Shown here: one piece after another, positions 1 through 8,857 of the stretch
How positions within the stretch are numbered: position 1 is the first letter of the stretch
Layout: each line of letters begins with the position of its first letter
From: Fibrobacter succinogenes
GTDB lineage: Bacteria > Fibrobacterota > Fibrobacteria > Fibrobacterales > Fibrobacteraceae
Assembly: GCA_902779055.1 (NCBI GenBank)
Contig: CACZAD010000032.1
Location: 974-64,973 of the forward strand
Direction of reading: 5' to 3'
Length of the DNA: 64,000 nucleotides
Position numbers and translations under genes: made by a program
The notes under the pieces: model-generated
Databases searched by the model: none
Told to the model about the DNA's origin: nothing
What the model saw: the letters and a program-made list of their open reading frames with translations, nothing else

Positions 1-1
1 A

Positions 2-1249
2 GAGAACAAGGATATCGACGGTTTCGACGTCTACTGCGGTGACAAGAAGGTTGGCGAACTTCATAACGGAAAGGACGGCGAAAAGGGCGCTGACGGAACT
101 AATGGCACCGATGGCAAGGACGGCAAGGATGGAACTTCTTGCAGAGTCGAAGAGAACAAGGATATCGACGGTTTCGACGTCTACTGTGGTGACAAGAAAG
201 TCGGCGAACTGCATAACGGCAAGGACGCAGTCCTTCCTTCTTCCAGCAGCATCGCTTCCTCAAGCAGTGCAACACCTTCTAGCAGTAGCGTAGCATCCTC
301 CAGCAGTGCAACGCCATCTAGCAGCAGCGTCGCTTCCTCTAGCAGCGAGACCTCATCTAGCAGCGTAGCTTCTTCTAGCAGCGAAACTCCGTCCAGCTCC
401 AGCGTCGAGCAGCTCAGCGAAAAGTGCAAAACGCTCCGCGCCACAACAAACGTATTCAATTCCCTCTATGACGTTCTCGGCTGCACCCGCTCCGACGAAA
501 AAGTCGCCATCATCCTGCGCCACGCCCAACGCGACATCAACAAATACGGTGAAAACGACGGCCTCATCGATGTCGGCAGAGCACAGGCAAAACAAGTCGG
601 CGAAAAACTGAAAAAACTCAACCTCGACGACTTCCATTATATGTACACAAGTGTCAAGCGCACTGCAGAAACAGCCCAAATCATCGCCATCAACAAAGGT
701 CAAGATGTTCCAACAAACCTCAATGATTGGCACCAAAAAAGCATCAAAAACCTTACCGACACCACCTCGGACCTGAAGGAAGCCTGGTATGTCAAGCCCT
801 ATCAAAACGCAAACAACTGCAAGGGCAGCGCCAGCTGGGGCTGGAGCTCTTATTCCAAAATAGCCTATGAGGAATTCGATGACGATAACAACCGTCAAAA
901 CTGCAAAAACACATTCTACCCCATCGATTCAATGATCGATGTTTTTACCGGCAAGTACTTCACATACGAAAAAATGCATAAGTACACCTTGGCCATTTCG
1001 CACGACCAGTACCTTGTGCCGTTCGTCATTACAATCAGCAACAAACAAATCCACGACGACGTTAAAAATTCCAAATACGACCTTCGCTTCCACAAGCATG
1101 ATCGCGACATTAACTGGCAACCAGATTTCAACTACTGGATCAACTACCTCGCCGGTGTTGTGCTCATCGTCGATGCAGACAACAACGTTATAAAACTCCC
1201 CGTCAAGGCACTAGACGACGGATTCCTGCGCGAATACAAAAATCCATAA
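2..1249 (+). CDS. Surface protein: collagen-like repeats, Ser linker and histidine phosphatase domain (5' partial)
   Basis: The reading frame is open from the window edge, so the N-terminus and any signal peptide are missing. The first visible part has two copies of a 50-residue unit (ENKDIDGFDVYCGDKKVGEL...) joined by eight collagen-like Gly-X-Y triplets (GKDGEKGADG...). A serine linker with SSSSVASSSSATP-type repeats follows, to about visible residue 135. The C-terminal ~250 residues look like the histidine phosphatase (phosphoglycerate mutase-like) superfamily: RHAQRD holds the catalytic Arg-His (visible residues ~173-174) and AISHDQY holds the second catalytic His (~334). The paired Cys in the repeats and the Ser linker suggest an exported protein. 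A phosphatase joined to collagen-like repeats is unusual; the substrate is unknown. A strong terminator follows. Confidence 0.75.
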   Translation, partial: ENKDIDGFDVYCGDKKVGELHNGKDGEKGADGTNGTDGKDGKDGTSCRVEENKDIDGFDVYCGDKKVGELHNGKDAVLPSSSSIASSSSATPSSSSVASSSSATPSSSSVASSSSETSSSSVASSSSETPSSSSVEQLSEKCKTLRATTNVFNSLYDVLGCTRSDEKVAIILRHAQRDINKYGENDGLIDVGRAQAKQVGEKLKKLNLDDFHYMYTSVKRTAETAQIIAINKGQDVPTNLNDWHQKSIKNLTDTTSDLKEAWYVKPYQNANNCKGSASWGWSSYSKIAYEEFDDDNNRQNCKNTFYPIDSMIDVFTGKYFTYEKMHKYTLAISHDQYLVPFVITISNKQIHDDVKNSKYDLRFHKHDRDINWQPDFNYWINYLAGVVLIVDADNNVIKLPVKALDDGFLREYKNP

Positions 1250-1264
1250 CACACAAGCTTCAAA

Positions 1265-1286
1265 GCCCCCGCCCGGGGGCTTTTTT
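1265..1286 (+). terminator. Intrinsic terminator of the phosphatase-like gene
   Basis: A six-base-pair GC-only stem (GCCCCC/GGGGGC at 1265-1270 and 1275-1280) with a four-base loop is followed directly by six T residues. It lies 15 bp after the stop codon. Confidence 0.85.
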
Positions 1287-1301
1287 CGTATATTAGACAC
1301 T

Positions 1302-1583
1302 ATGCCAAACGAGAACATTGCAGACCTTAGATCAGCCGTTTGCATAGCAATCATTTTCCTATTGGGTATTGTCCTCCTAGGCGTTTGGGGATATATGTAC
1401 GACAAAGTAGACGCCTCAAAACTCAAGAACATTCCTAGAATTGACATTCTCTATATTCTCTACATCGCTATTAAGTACCTACAACAACACTGGAAATCAG
1501 AGAAACGCAAAACAATTATCCTCTTTCTGTCCTTCTTGATAATATTCGTCGGCACAATCATTATTGCATTTCACGCTCACTAA
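1302..1583 (+). CDS. Small membrane protein of unknown function
   Basis: This 93-residue protein has two hydrophobic segments, about residues 12-33 and 69-91, around a short basic loop with WKSEKRK. That predicts a two-pass inner-membrane protein with no recognisable family. No Shine-Dalgarno sequence precedes the ATG. A TATATT box at 1289-1294 would place the transcript start at or beside the ATG, so a leaderless mRNA is plausible (inference). The gene sits between two strong hairpin terminators and is probably monocistronic. The length and hydrophobic pattern argue for a real gene, but no homologue is recognised. Confidence 0.55.
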   Translation: MPNENIADLRSAVCIAIIFLLGIVLLGVWGYMYDKVDASKLKNIPRIDILYILYIAIKYLQQHWKSEKRKTIILFLSFLIIFVGTIIIAFHAH

Positions 1584-1587
1584 AAAA

Positions 1588-1611
1588 CGCCCCCACCGGG
1601 GGCGCATTTTA
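1588..1611. terminator. Bidirectional terminator between the small membrane gene and moxR
   Basis: The stem is CGCCCCC/GGGGGCG (1588-1594 and 1598-1604). It is flanked by an A-run on the left and TTTT on the right, so it can end the rightward gene and, read on the minus strand, the leftward moxR transcript. Confidence 0.75.
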
Positions 1612-1657
1612 ACAGGATCCGCGACTCTCGCGACATCTCGTTCGCGAGCACCAAAAA

Positions 1658-2641
1658 TTACGGCACCTCAACGCTGTCCAAAATCTTCTGCACGACGGTT
1701 TCGGCAGTGACTTCTTCCGCTTCAGCTTCGTAGCTCAAAATCACGCGGTGGCGGAGCACTTCCATAGCGACAGCCTTCACGTCTTCCGGCGTCACGTAAG
1801 CGCGGCCCTGGATAAACGCATGAGCCTTCGATGCCTGGGCCAAGCCAATAGAAGCACGCGGCGAAGCGCCCACTTCCACAAAGCCCACCAAGTCGCTACG
1901 TTTGATGCTACCCGGATCACGCGTTGCCAAGACCAAGTTCACGATATATTCGCGCACGCGTTCGTCCACATAAACCTGCTTCACGAGCTCGCGAGCCTTC
2001 AAGATATCTTCCTTCGTCGCAACAGCCTTCGGCTGGCGGAGTCCTGCACCCGAGACAGCATCGAGAATCTTCATTTCGTCCGCCTTGTTCGGGTAGCTCA
2101 CCTTCACCTTCAACAGGAAACGGTCCACCTGAGCTTCCGGCAGCGGATACGTGCCTTCCTGTTCAATCGGGTTCTGCGTGGCAAGCACCAAGAACGGTTC
2201 GTCAAGCTTGAATGTTTCGTCACCAATCGTGATGTGGCGTTCCTGCATAGCTTCGAGCAAAGCACTCTGCACCTTCGACGGAGCACGGTTAATTTCATCG
2301 GCAAGCACAAGGTTCGTAAAGAGCGGACCCTTGCGCGTTTCAAACTTTGCTTCACGGGCGTTATAAATCGTCGTACCGAGCAAGTCTGCCGGCAGCAAAT
2401 CAGGAGTAAACTGGATGCGCTTGAAGTCGAGCGAAACAGCATCGGCAAAAGCCTTCACCGCAGTCGTCTTGGCCAAGCCCGGAAGGCCTTCCAAAAGCAC
2501 GTGGCCATCTGCCAAAATACCCGTCAGAATGCTTTCGACCATAGCCTTCTGACCAATCACCGTATCTTCAACTTCACGCAGCAAGTTCATGCAAAAAGAA
2601 CTCTGCTGCTTCACCTTTTCCGAAAGTTCCTGAATATCCAT
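1658..2641 (-). CDS. MoxR-family AAA+ ATPase
   Basis: This is a full-length 327-residue MoxR ATPase, a chaperone-like AAA+ protein that usually acts with von Willebrand A proteins to insert metals or mature complexes. Walker A is GLPGLAKTT (residues 52-60), Walker B is LVLADEINRA (111-120), and the sensor region is ATQNPIEQEGTYPLPEAQ. A C-terminal helical lid follows. The start has an AGAGGT ribosome site about 8 nt upstream. The family normally sits beside DUF58 and VWA (Bat) genes; here none is adjacent. The only possible relative in the window is the BatD-like protein at 6096-7097, four genes away. The client is unknown. Confidence 0.9.
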   Translation of the reverse strand: MDIQELSEKVKQQSSFCMNLLREVEDTVIGQKAMVESILTGILADGHVLLEGLPGLAKTTAVKAFADAVSLDFKRIQFTPDLLPADLLGTTIYNAREAKFETRKGPLFTNLVLADEINRAPSKVQSALLEAMQERHITIGDETFKLDEPFLVLATQNPIEQEGTYPLPEAQVDRFLLKVKVSYPNKADEMKILDAVSGAGLRQPKAVATKEDILKARELVKQVYVDERVREYIVNLVLATRDPGSIKRSDLVGFVEVGASPRASIGLAQASKAHAFIQGRAYVTPEDVKAVAMEVLRHRVILSYEAEAEEVTAETVVQKILDSVEVP

Positions 2642-2737
2642 TTATTTTACCTCTAAGATTTTTACGCCCATTAAAATACAAATTTCGTTCCGAAAAAAGC
2701 AAAACCAACCTTTTGTATATTACATTTATTGCGAAAT

Positions 2738-3505
2738 ATGGCATCATTTACCGAAAAAGAACTGCGAATTTACGAGGCAGAAATCCGCAAAAAGCCCCTC
2801 CCCATGCTTTACGATGAACTGCAAAGCGTCATCAACGATCCGACTCCAGAACGCAAGAACATCGTCAAAACTCGCATCGCCACCCTCGAAGACCGAGAAA
2901 GACGCATTAATGCCGCCAAAGAAAAAGAGCGTAAAAAAGCGCAAGAGACAACAAGACAAAAAATTCTCAATCAAAAACAGTCCACCCCCGACAAAAGCGG
3001 TTTAATCGAGTTCCTTGTCGCTATTGGCGTTATGTTCCTATTGCTAATGCTGGGCAACGGTCCTCGCCACCACGGGCTACTTTTTTCGAAGGAGTTTTAT
3101 GAAACATTTGACTTAGTCCGCTTTTTAAGCCTTCTCAAATTCGTCCCCGCCTGCGGAATCTTCTTTTGGTATTTCTCCGAAAAATGCAACAACAAAGGCG
3201 ACTATTCAAAAGATTACCAAATTCCGAGTTATTGGCTTTACCACTTTAAGCTGGCCCTGAGCATCGCAACATTCTTCTTCGTTTTTTCCTTAGAAATACT
3301 TTTCAGCGGCGATTACAGAGGCCTGTTCTACTCCATCGCCGGTCTCCCCGCATACATCATCGGCACAAGCTACTTCATTTCATCTACTTTGTACATCATC
3401 AATGTATTTTATCCAATCATCAAAAAATTCCGCCCCAATTACGGAATAACATTGCTCGCTTTCGCAGCCGCCCTCGAGCAAATCATCAGCAAGGCTTTCG
3501 GATAA
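2738..3505 (+). CDS. Membrane protein with an N-terminal charged helical domain
   Basis: The ATG at 2738 (MASFTEKEL) is preferred. An in-frame TTG lies nine bases upstream, and a TATATT box at 2716-2721 leaves only a short leader. Residues ~1-85 are highly charged and helical (KEKERKKAQETTRQK), probably cytosolic. Four or five hydrophobic segments follow, including ~92-108, ~125-150, ~175-195, ~205-228 and ~240-255. No family is recognised. The gene is convergent with the tfoX-like gene and ends at a shared hairpin. The role is unknown; it could be a lineage-specific inner-membrane protein. Confidence 0.65.
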   Translation: MASFTEKELRIYEAEIRKKPLPMLYDELQSVINDPTPERKNIVKTRIATLEDRERRINAAKEKERKKAQETTRQKILNQKQSTPDKSGLIEFLVAIGVMFLLLMLGNGPRHHGLLFSKEFYETFDLVRFLSLLKFVPACGIFFWYFSEKCNNKGDYSKDYQIPSYWLYHFKLALSIATFFFVFSLEILFSGDYRGLFYSIAGLPAYIIGTSYFISSTLYIINVFYPIIKKFRPNYGITLLAFAAALEQIISKAFG

Positions 3506-3508
3506 AAA

Positions 3509-3534
3509 TCATTTTCCCAACGCCGGGAAAATGA
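3509..3534. terminator. Convergent terminator hairpin
   Basis: A perfect 10-bp stem (TCATTTTCCC/GGGAAAATGA, 3509-3518 and 3525-3534) fills the gap between two converging stop codons. It has an A-run on its left side and a T-rich stretch a few bases to its right. Confidence 0.7.
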
Positions 3535-3536
3535 TA

Positions 3537-3857
3537 TTACTTTTTCTTTTTCACAGCGGGCAGTTCCGGGAGTATGGCGTCGAGCAAACGAGCGAGCAAG
3601 CCGTTATCCGCAATTTGTTCTGCGGTGACGCGCAACATCGGCTTTGCGCCATCGTAGGGCAACTGCAATTTTGCATCCGAGAGCATCGCTTTCGCAGCAG
3701 CCACAGGCTTCACGAGCAAACGGTCATCATAAATCCCGCCGAAGATTTTTCCATCAGCATAAAGGATATACTCGCCCATCATCTTGCGGGTGGTCACGCG
3801 CAGTTCACCCTTGAACTGCGCCAAGACGTAATCACGAAACTTTTCAGAACTCGGCAT
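3537..3857 (-). CDS. TfoX N-terminal domain protein
   Basis: This 106-residue protein matches the TfoX/Sxy N-terminal domain: RKMMGEYILYADGKIFGGIYDDRLLVKP is characteristic (residues ~23-50). A short C-terminal helix ends in a lysine tail. In Haemophilus and Escherichia, TfoX/Sxy proteins help CRP induce competence genes, but they also have a second domain. Single-domain versions like this one are widespread and have no established role. The start codon lies 14 bp inside the 3' end of the upstream lipoprotein gene, which suggests translational coupling. The family call is firm; the function is open. Confidence 0.8.
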   Translation of the reverse strand: MPSSEKFRDYVLAQFKGELRVTTRKMMGEYILYADGKIFGGIYDDRLLVKPVAAAKAMLSDAKLQLPYDGAKPMLRVTAEQIADNGLLARLLDAILPELPAVKKKK

Positions 3858-4839
3858 TTTTATTCTTCACCAAATTAACGATGCAATTCCCAAATTCACC
3901 AGCATTACCAATATGGTAGCTATCCGCACCATAATACAAAAGCGAGTCCTTGCTATTATAGGTTGAACTAAGATCCATCAAGTTAGCGTTTTCAGCCTTG
4001 CAAATTTCCGGTGTCATTTTGGAATCGGACACATAATCCAAAATACAAACTCCATTGCCAGATTTCAAAGTTGCACCGACTTCTACATAACTACCACCAT
4101 TATACTGCAAACGCTTCGCCTTGGTAAACTCGACCTCAAAATTCTGCCCACTGATCACAAATGAAATATGCGTTTTATCTCTATTGTTAATAACAACATT
4201 CTTTTTTTGCGCATATACATCAAAGCCTTCATTTTTCCAGAATGCAGTCCATGGGGAAACTCCATATCCCGACACAACGGCACCTTCATTTGTATAAATA
4301 ATTAAATCAAAGATTTTTTCCATAAAAGACGCATTTCCTTTCAAATCGATCACAGACGCAAAAAGAGTATCCTGCGTAAAATCAAAGTATGTGATTGTAT
4401 TTTTTAGCCAGCCGTTCAGTTCGCTTGCATCACGGCAATCAAGAGAATTACTTTCTTGAACATACTTACAGTTTATCATTTTCCACTTATTCTTAATCTG
4501 TCCATTTTTACCACCAACAAATATTTGACCATACGTTCTAACATCTTCATCGCTATAAAAAATAACAAGCGTATCGCCTCTGAAATCATACACCCTATCA
4601 ATATGTTGTGTATCCACCATCGTCACGAATTCGTATTTGTCATCATCAACTTTGCAAACATCATAACTGTGTACTTCATAAGTCGAAAACTTCCGATTCG
4701 CCTCATCCAAAACCAACGGGTACTTGATCCCCACAAAATTTTCCCTTGAATTATCGGACACCGGGTTAGACTCGCCACCTTCGCTACAGGCAAGCATCAA
4801 AGAACAGCAAAGCAGACTACCAAGATTCAGTAATTTCAT
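3844..4839 (-). CDS. Lipoprotein of unknown function
   Basis: The start is placed at 4839 because AAGGAG lies just upstream and the product then begins with a clean lipoprotein signal (MKLLNLGSLLCCSLMLAC, lipid-modified Cys at residue 18). A longer in-frame extension exists upstream but lacks a ribosome site. The 331-residue product then has a polar linker (SEGGESNPVSD) and a domain rich in beta-strand-like segments, Asp and Asn. No family is recognised. It overlaps the tfoX-like gene by 14 bp. The protein is probably on the periplasmic or outer face of the cell envelope. Confidence 0.7.
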   Translation of the reverse strand: MKLLNLGSLLCCSLMLACSEGGESNPVSDNSRENFVGIKYPLVLDEANRKFSTYEVHSYDVCKVDDDKYEFVTMVDTQHIDRVYDFRGDTLVIFYSDEDVRTYGQIFVGGKNGQIKNKWKMINCKYVQESNSLDCRDASELNGWLKNTITYFDFTQDTLFASVIDLKGNASFMEKIFDLIIYTNEGAVVSGYGVSPWTAFWKNEGFDVYAQKKNVVINNRDKTHISFVISGQNFEVEFTKAKRLQYNGGSYVEVGATLKSGNGVCILDYVSDSKMTPEICKAENANLMDLSSTYNSKDSLLYYGADSYHIGNAGEFGNCIVNLVKNKNAEF

Positions 4840-4910
4840 AGGATCTCCTTCCAAATCGTTTATTACAAATAATACAAATTTCGGGACAACACCCTCCGGT
4901 AAGCCGCGCT

Positions 4911-5963
4911 TTACAGTTTCTTTTTCAGCGCTTGAGTACAAGGTTTTTCGACAAGCTCGTGCAACGCAATGGCGATGACAGCGCACAGCACAATCGACAC
5001 CGCAATTTGCAGCACATTATTCTGGATCCCGCACAACGGGAAAAGCCAATTTTCAATTTCAGTATTGAATGTCTGCGCCAGGAAAAACGCATAGCTTGCC
5101 GCACTCGCATACCGCAGCACAGCCGATTTCTGCAACCGCGGAGATTTGAGCCCCGCCAGCGTCAACGCCATACAGCCAAACAGCGGAACCGCGATCCAAT
5201 CGTAAAGCATATAGTTCCCGACAAAGATGTTCAGCTTTACCGCCACAGAAACGCCCACAACCAAAAGGATTGCTTCAATGATAAATGATTTCCAGGACGT
5301 AATCCACTTCGCATTCACAGGGAGCGACGCCAGAACTACACCGATGAAAAATTCAAGTCCGCGGAAAAACGGATTGGAATAGATCGAGTCCGTCGAGAAT
5401 GTATGCACAACAAGCGGCGACCAGAACAAGATCAGGGTACTCACGCCAAGAGCGACAAGCTTTGCCCGGGTCCCCCATTGCTTTACGACTTCTTGCATCA
5501 ACGGGAAAAACAAATACGCAAGCAGCAGGCAAGAAATGAACCACGTTCCGCCATTATGGCTCACCGGGAACAGCGTCGAAAACACGGTCTGCAAGCCAAG
5601 CAGTTCAATCGGCAAAAGCACCAGATTCTGGAACTGACTTTCGGAGCCCAGGCTAAGAACATACACCACCGAAACCAGGTAATACAGCGGCAAAATTCCA
5701 ATGGCTCGCTTCAGATAAAAATTCCTAAGCGCATCCATCTTAAAAAGTTCACGTTCCTGATAAGTGCGGAACAAAACGAAACCGGAAAGCATAAAGAATC
5801 CGGTCATGAAAATCGCACCCATCGAGACGAAACCCGTCAGCGGTCCAAAGCTGCAATCATGATGAATGTGGCAATGGAACAGCAGCACCATCAAGGCCGC
5901 CACCACCCGGAACAAGTCGAGCCCCACCATCCGTCGTGAAATCTTCTTTTCGTCAATAACCAT
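4911..5963 (-). CDS. Acyltransferase-3 family membrane protein
   Basis: This 350-residue polytopic protein starts with GLDLFRVVAALMVLLFHCHIHH, the hallmark N-terminus of acyltransferase family 3 (OafA/YrhL/NodX type), including the conserved Arg in the first helix and the His at the end of it. About ten hydrophobic segments follow. These enzymes move acetyl, succinyl or other acyl groups onto cell-surface polysaccharides or lipids. There is no attached SGNH esterase domain and no polysaccharide cluster beside it, so the acceptor cannot be named. The start ATG has no strong ribosome site; no better one was seen. Confidence 0.85.
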   Translation of the reverse strand: MVIDEKKISRRMVGLDLFRVVAALMVLLFHCHIHHDCSFGPLTGFVSMGAIFMTGFFMLSGFVLFRTYQERELFKMDALRNFYLKRAIGILPLYYLVSVVYVLSLGSESQFQNLVLLPIELLGLQTVFSTLFPVSHNGGTWFISCLLLAYLFFPLMQEVVKQWGTRAKLVALGVSTLILFWSPLVVHTFSTDSIYSNPFFRGLEFFIGVVLASLPVNAKWITSWKSFIIEAILLVVGVSVAVKLNIFVGNYMLYDWIAVPLFGCMALTLAGLKSPRLQKSAVLRYASAASYAFFLAQTFNTEIENWLFPLCGIQNNVLQIAVSIVLCAVIAIALHELVEKPCTQALKKKL

Positions 5964-5995
5964 ATATCAAAGGTACATTTATTTTCAATAAAGAA

Positions 5996-6022
5996 GATGC
6001 CCGCACAAGGCGGGCATGACAA
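5996..6022. repeat. TGACA-type intergenic palindrome
   Basis: ATGCCCGC and GCGGGCAT form an 8-bp stem around ACAAG (5997-6017), followed by GACAA. It belongs to the dispersed element family described in the findings. Confidence 0.7.
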
Positions 6023-6068
6023 CTTCACAAGTCCCATTCGACTTCGAGGCATCCAGTATGAAGTCCCC

Positions 6069-6100
6069 TTCCTACTGTCTACCGTCTACTTACTACTAAT
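6069..6100. repeat. TAC-TGTCTAC type short repeat at a gene end
   Basis: CTACTGTCTACCGTCTACT is one of three copies of a TACYGTCTAC motif in the window; the others are at 48364-48394 and, in reverse, 59788-59817. The repeat runs into the stop codon of the BatD-like gene. Confidence 0.5.
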
Positions 6101-7097
6101 CGTCTTCTTCCACGCCCATAAGCGTCATAGCAAGTTTCCAGGTTTCCTTGTTCTCAAAACCGTCGCGCTTGCCACCGCCGTAGCGGGCGTGGGCAAACTC
6201 TTCGAGCAATGGTTTCCAGCCCTCAAGCTTGCCATCGGCCACGAGTGCATCCAAAGAATCCGACCCAAACAGGTGCAACGCATATTCCTTGCAAATGCTT
6301 TCAAGTTCCAGGAGCCATTCACGACTGTCTGCCACCATCACGCGTTGCTTCAGCACCACCATCTTTTCGCGCAGCGCATTCTCGAACGCATTCTTCGCGG
6401 CAGCCTTCGTACGTTCCCTGGAACGCTTGCGCATACGCCACAAAGCGGCAAACAGCACGCAAACGCCCACGGCACCGCCAGCAATAAATGGGAGCGGGTT
6501 AAACGGTGCATCGACTCGTATAGGCACGCTATCGCTACGCAAATCGAGCGACTGCCCCATCGGCGTCGGGATTTCAAAACGCATCGCCGGAATGTTCAAG
6601 TTGCCCGTATCCTGCATAACGAGCTTGTAGTTGAACGTGATCTGCGCCAGTTCCTTGCCGTCCTTGACCGTACGGCTCGATTCCTGCGAAACACCCAACT
6701 GCAAAATACCCTTTGCATTCGCCGAACTTGTCGGCACTACCAAAATGGCACTGCCCTGGACGCTCCACGAAACCGTCACCGGGAAGTCGATCGTATCGCC
6801 CACGGTCGCCGTAAGCGGCGTACCGCCAGCACTATTGGCGTTTCCCGCCGTAATCGAAATGCCAAGCTGTTCAGCGGTCGGGAGTGCAGGCATACCCGCA
6901 TCATTTTCCACATCGCCACCATCAACAGAACCCGCTGCACCGTCCACATTCAAACTGTCCGGTTCAACAGCAAGAACATTCGTCGAATCGTTTGTCGTTA
7001 CAGCAAGTAAAGAGTCCACATTTTTTTCTTGATTCTCGGCCTTCGCTTTTTTTGCCTTGACAGGCTTTACGGCCTTAGTATTTGCGTTCTTTTTCAT
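6096..7097 (-). CDS. BatD-like single-pass membrane protein
   Basis: Start 7097 (MKKNANTKAVK) is chosen; the upstream in-frame stretch is Cys- and Phe-rich and looks non-coding. The 333-residue product has a Lys/Ala-rich N-terminus, then a beta-rich region (about 75-185) with the pattern of BatD/oxygen-tolerance proteins: PVTVSWSVQGSAILVVP and, later, a Y-K-L then N-I-P-A strand. One membrane helix (FIAGGAVGVCVLFAALW) follows at ~203-222, then a basic cytosolic helical domain. BatD proteins partner MoxR and VWA proteins. The N-terminus lacks an obvious signal peptide, which is odd for this topology. The family call is by pattern only. Confidence 0.5.
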   Translation of the reverse strand: MKKNANTKAVKPVKAKKAKAENQEKNVDSLLAVTTNDSTNVLAVEPDSLNVDGAAGSVDGGDVENDAGMPALPTAEQLGISITAGNANSAGGTPLTATVGDTIDFPVTVSWSVQGSAILVVPTSSANAKGILQLGVSQESSRTVKDGKELAQITFNYKLVMQDTGNLNIPAMRFEIPTPMGQSLDLRSDSVPIRVDAPFNPLPFIAGGAVGVCVLFAALWRMRKRSRERTKAAAKNAFENALREKMVVLKQRVMVADSREWLLELESICKEYALHLFGSDSLDALVADGKLEGWKPLLEEFAHARYGGGKRDGFENKETWKLAMTLMGVEEDD

Positions 7098-7120
7098 ATT
7101 GAAGAATATACAAATTCCAC

Positions 7121-7155
7121 CTAAAAAAAAGTCAACCCCGCAACAACGTGCGGGG
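7121..7155 (-). terminator. Hairpin plus T-run after the GH8 gene (TGACA-type element)
   Basis: CCCCGC/GCGGGG (7136-7141 and 7150-7155) forms a stem. On the minus strand it is followed within a few bases by a run of eight T. It looks like a member of the intergenic palindrome family serving as the terminator of the GH8 gene. Confidence 0.55.
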
Positions 7156-7188
7156 CGACAGATAAAGAACAATTTAAGTTCGTCTAGA

Positions 7189-8667
7189 CTAGATTCCGGC
7201 CGGACGAACGAACAAGCCGTTCAGCAAGGCGGAGTACATCGTGATCAAGATGTCAGAGAAGTAGCTGTTGCCGCCATTCGTGAGCGTCTTGGTGTTCAAG
7301 CCCTGCGTGCAAGCATTAAGCCAAGTTGCGTTTCCGGCGATACCCGTTGCGCACCAAGCACCGTACCACTGGCCCGAAACAACAGTGTTTCTAGTGTAGT
7401 CAGCACCCACGGACAAATTCCAGGAGTAGTTGACGGACAAAGCCATATCGTTCGGGTTGTTGTTAGACTTGCCTGCGATAAAGGTGTTCAAGGTATTCAA
7501 GATCGATGCTGCGCGGGCATCCTGGTACCAGTAGTAATCCCATGCGATTCTCCACGGAATACGCACAGATTCCTTATTGAAGGTCCAGTAAGTATCCTTT
7601 GCAGAACCGTTGTTCGGATCGACGGCATTACCCGCAGTGTTGCTCCAGTCCGGGAAGACGCCCGTACCCATCGACTGCACAAGCTGCATATAGGTATACA
7701 TGGCATCAAGCACGCCCTTCCAGTTGTGGTTCGGGTCTACCATTGCAAAGAGTCGGAGAGCCACCGGAGAGAAGTAGCTCAAGTTGTAAACCGGATCGCT
7801 GCCCTTCCAGGCATCCTGGTCACCCGAGTAGATGAGCATGTTCGTCGGATTCACTTCCAGTTCCCAAATGGCGTTGATGAACGTGAGAGCGTCCTGCAAG
7901 TATGCTGCATTCTGGGTCTTGTAGTACATGACGATCAAGGACGTTGCAATGTCCAAGTCGGCATCCGTAGCGCTGGAATTGTCGCCCATTTCCCAGTGGA
8001 ACGACTTGGTAATCCACGGCATAAGCTTCACATTGTGATAAGCCCTGTAAGCGCGGGAGTAGTTCCACAAGCGGTTATAAGTATCAAGGTCGTTATTGAA
8101 GGCGGCAAGGAGCATACCGTAGCCAATGCCTTCGGACACGGTGCAACCACGGAACTTCATCGCCTGGACCGTAGCATCATTCACCGTGCAGAGAGACTTG
8201 TAATAGCCCGTCTGAATGGCCCAGACCACACGACCTGCCGGCTGGTAACCCGCAGAGAAAACAACGCCAAAATCACCCGCAATAGACGGGTAGGTCACCA
8301 TTTCTGTTTCTTCGGTCACAAAATGGTAGGACTGCCAGCTCATATAGTGGTTGACTGCATAAGCCGTATTTGCTGTAGAGGCCAATTGAGCGTATGCCGA
8401 AGGAGTTGCAGAGCTAGCCGGAACCGGAGCTGCAGAAGAACTGACCGGAGCAGGAGTAGAGGAGCTTACCGGCACGATCACAGAAGAAGAACTGACCGGT
8501 CCCGGAACAACAGCGGAGCTGCCCGGTACAATTGCCGAACTAGACAGGATTACGGGAGAGCTTACCGGAGTCTGAGCTTCCGGAGAACTCGGATTATCGT
8601 CGCCGCAGGCGCCTAAATAAAAAGCAGATCCCACCAAAATAGGCAACAGGATTTTTTTGGAAATCAT
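7189..8667 (-). CDS. GH8 endoglucanase/xylanase-type lipoprotein
   Basis: The N-terminus is a lipoprotein signal (YLGAC, Cys21). Residues ~25-90 form a linker of repeated PVSSS/PGSSA units, and a GH8 catalytic domain fills ~95-490. SEGIGYGM holds the proton-donor Glu179, and ATDADLDIATSL (233-244) is the GH8 signature region with the family's conserved Asp. GH8 enzymes are inverting endo-beta-glucanases, xylanases or chitosanases; cellulose or mixed-linkage glucan is the likely substrate here because GH5 is nearby. Lipid anchoring suggests attachment to the outer membrane. A GAGAGG ribosome site supports the start. There is no C-terminal sorting domain, unlike the neighbouring secreted proteins. 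Confidence 0.9.
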   Translation of the reverse strand: MISKKILLPILVGSAFYLGACGDDNPSSPEAQTPVSSPVILSSSAIVPGSSAVVPGPVSSSSVIVPVSSSTPAPVSSSAAPVPASSATPSAYAQLASTANTAYAVNHYMSWQSYHFVTEETEMVTYPSIAGDFGVVFSAGYQPAGRVVWAIQTGYYKSLCTVNDATVQAMKFRGCTVSEGIGYGMLLAAFNNDLDTYNRLWNYSRAYRAYHNVKLMPWITKSFHWEMGDNSSATDADLDIATSLIVMYYKTQNAAYLQDALTFINAIWELEVNPTNMLIYSGDQDAWKGSDPVYNLSYFSPVALRLFAMVDPNHNWKGVLDAMYTYMQLVQSMGTGVFPDWSNTAGNAVDPNNGSAKDTYWTFNKESVRIPWRIAWDYYWYQDARAASILNTLNTFIAGKSNNNPNDMALSVNYSWNLSVGADYTRNTVVSGQWYGAWCATGIAGNATWLNACTQGLNTKTLTNGGNSYFSDILITMYSALLNGLFVRPAGI

Positions 8668-8804
8668 AAAAGCCTCTCTAAAAAGGGAACCCCTAGACGG
8701 GGATTGGTAAATGCCAAACTAATATATATAAATATAGCTATTAAGGAATCTTTGAAAGCAAAAATCAAGTTTACCTGTGAGTACAAACACAGACGGATTC
8801 CACA

Positions 8805-8832
8805 CAAGAAAAGGGCCGCTTGCGCGACCCTT
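8805..8832 (-). terminator. Terminator of the first paralogous secreted gene
   Basis: AAGGGCCGC and GCGACCCTT pair (8811-8819 with 8824-8832, including one G-U pair), with a short T-rich tail on the minus strand. Almost the same hairpin follows the paralogue at 9888-9913, so the terminator was duplicated with the gene. Confidence 0.6.
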
Positions 8833-8857
8833 CCCAAACGCCGTTTAGAATCCGAAA

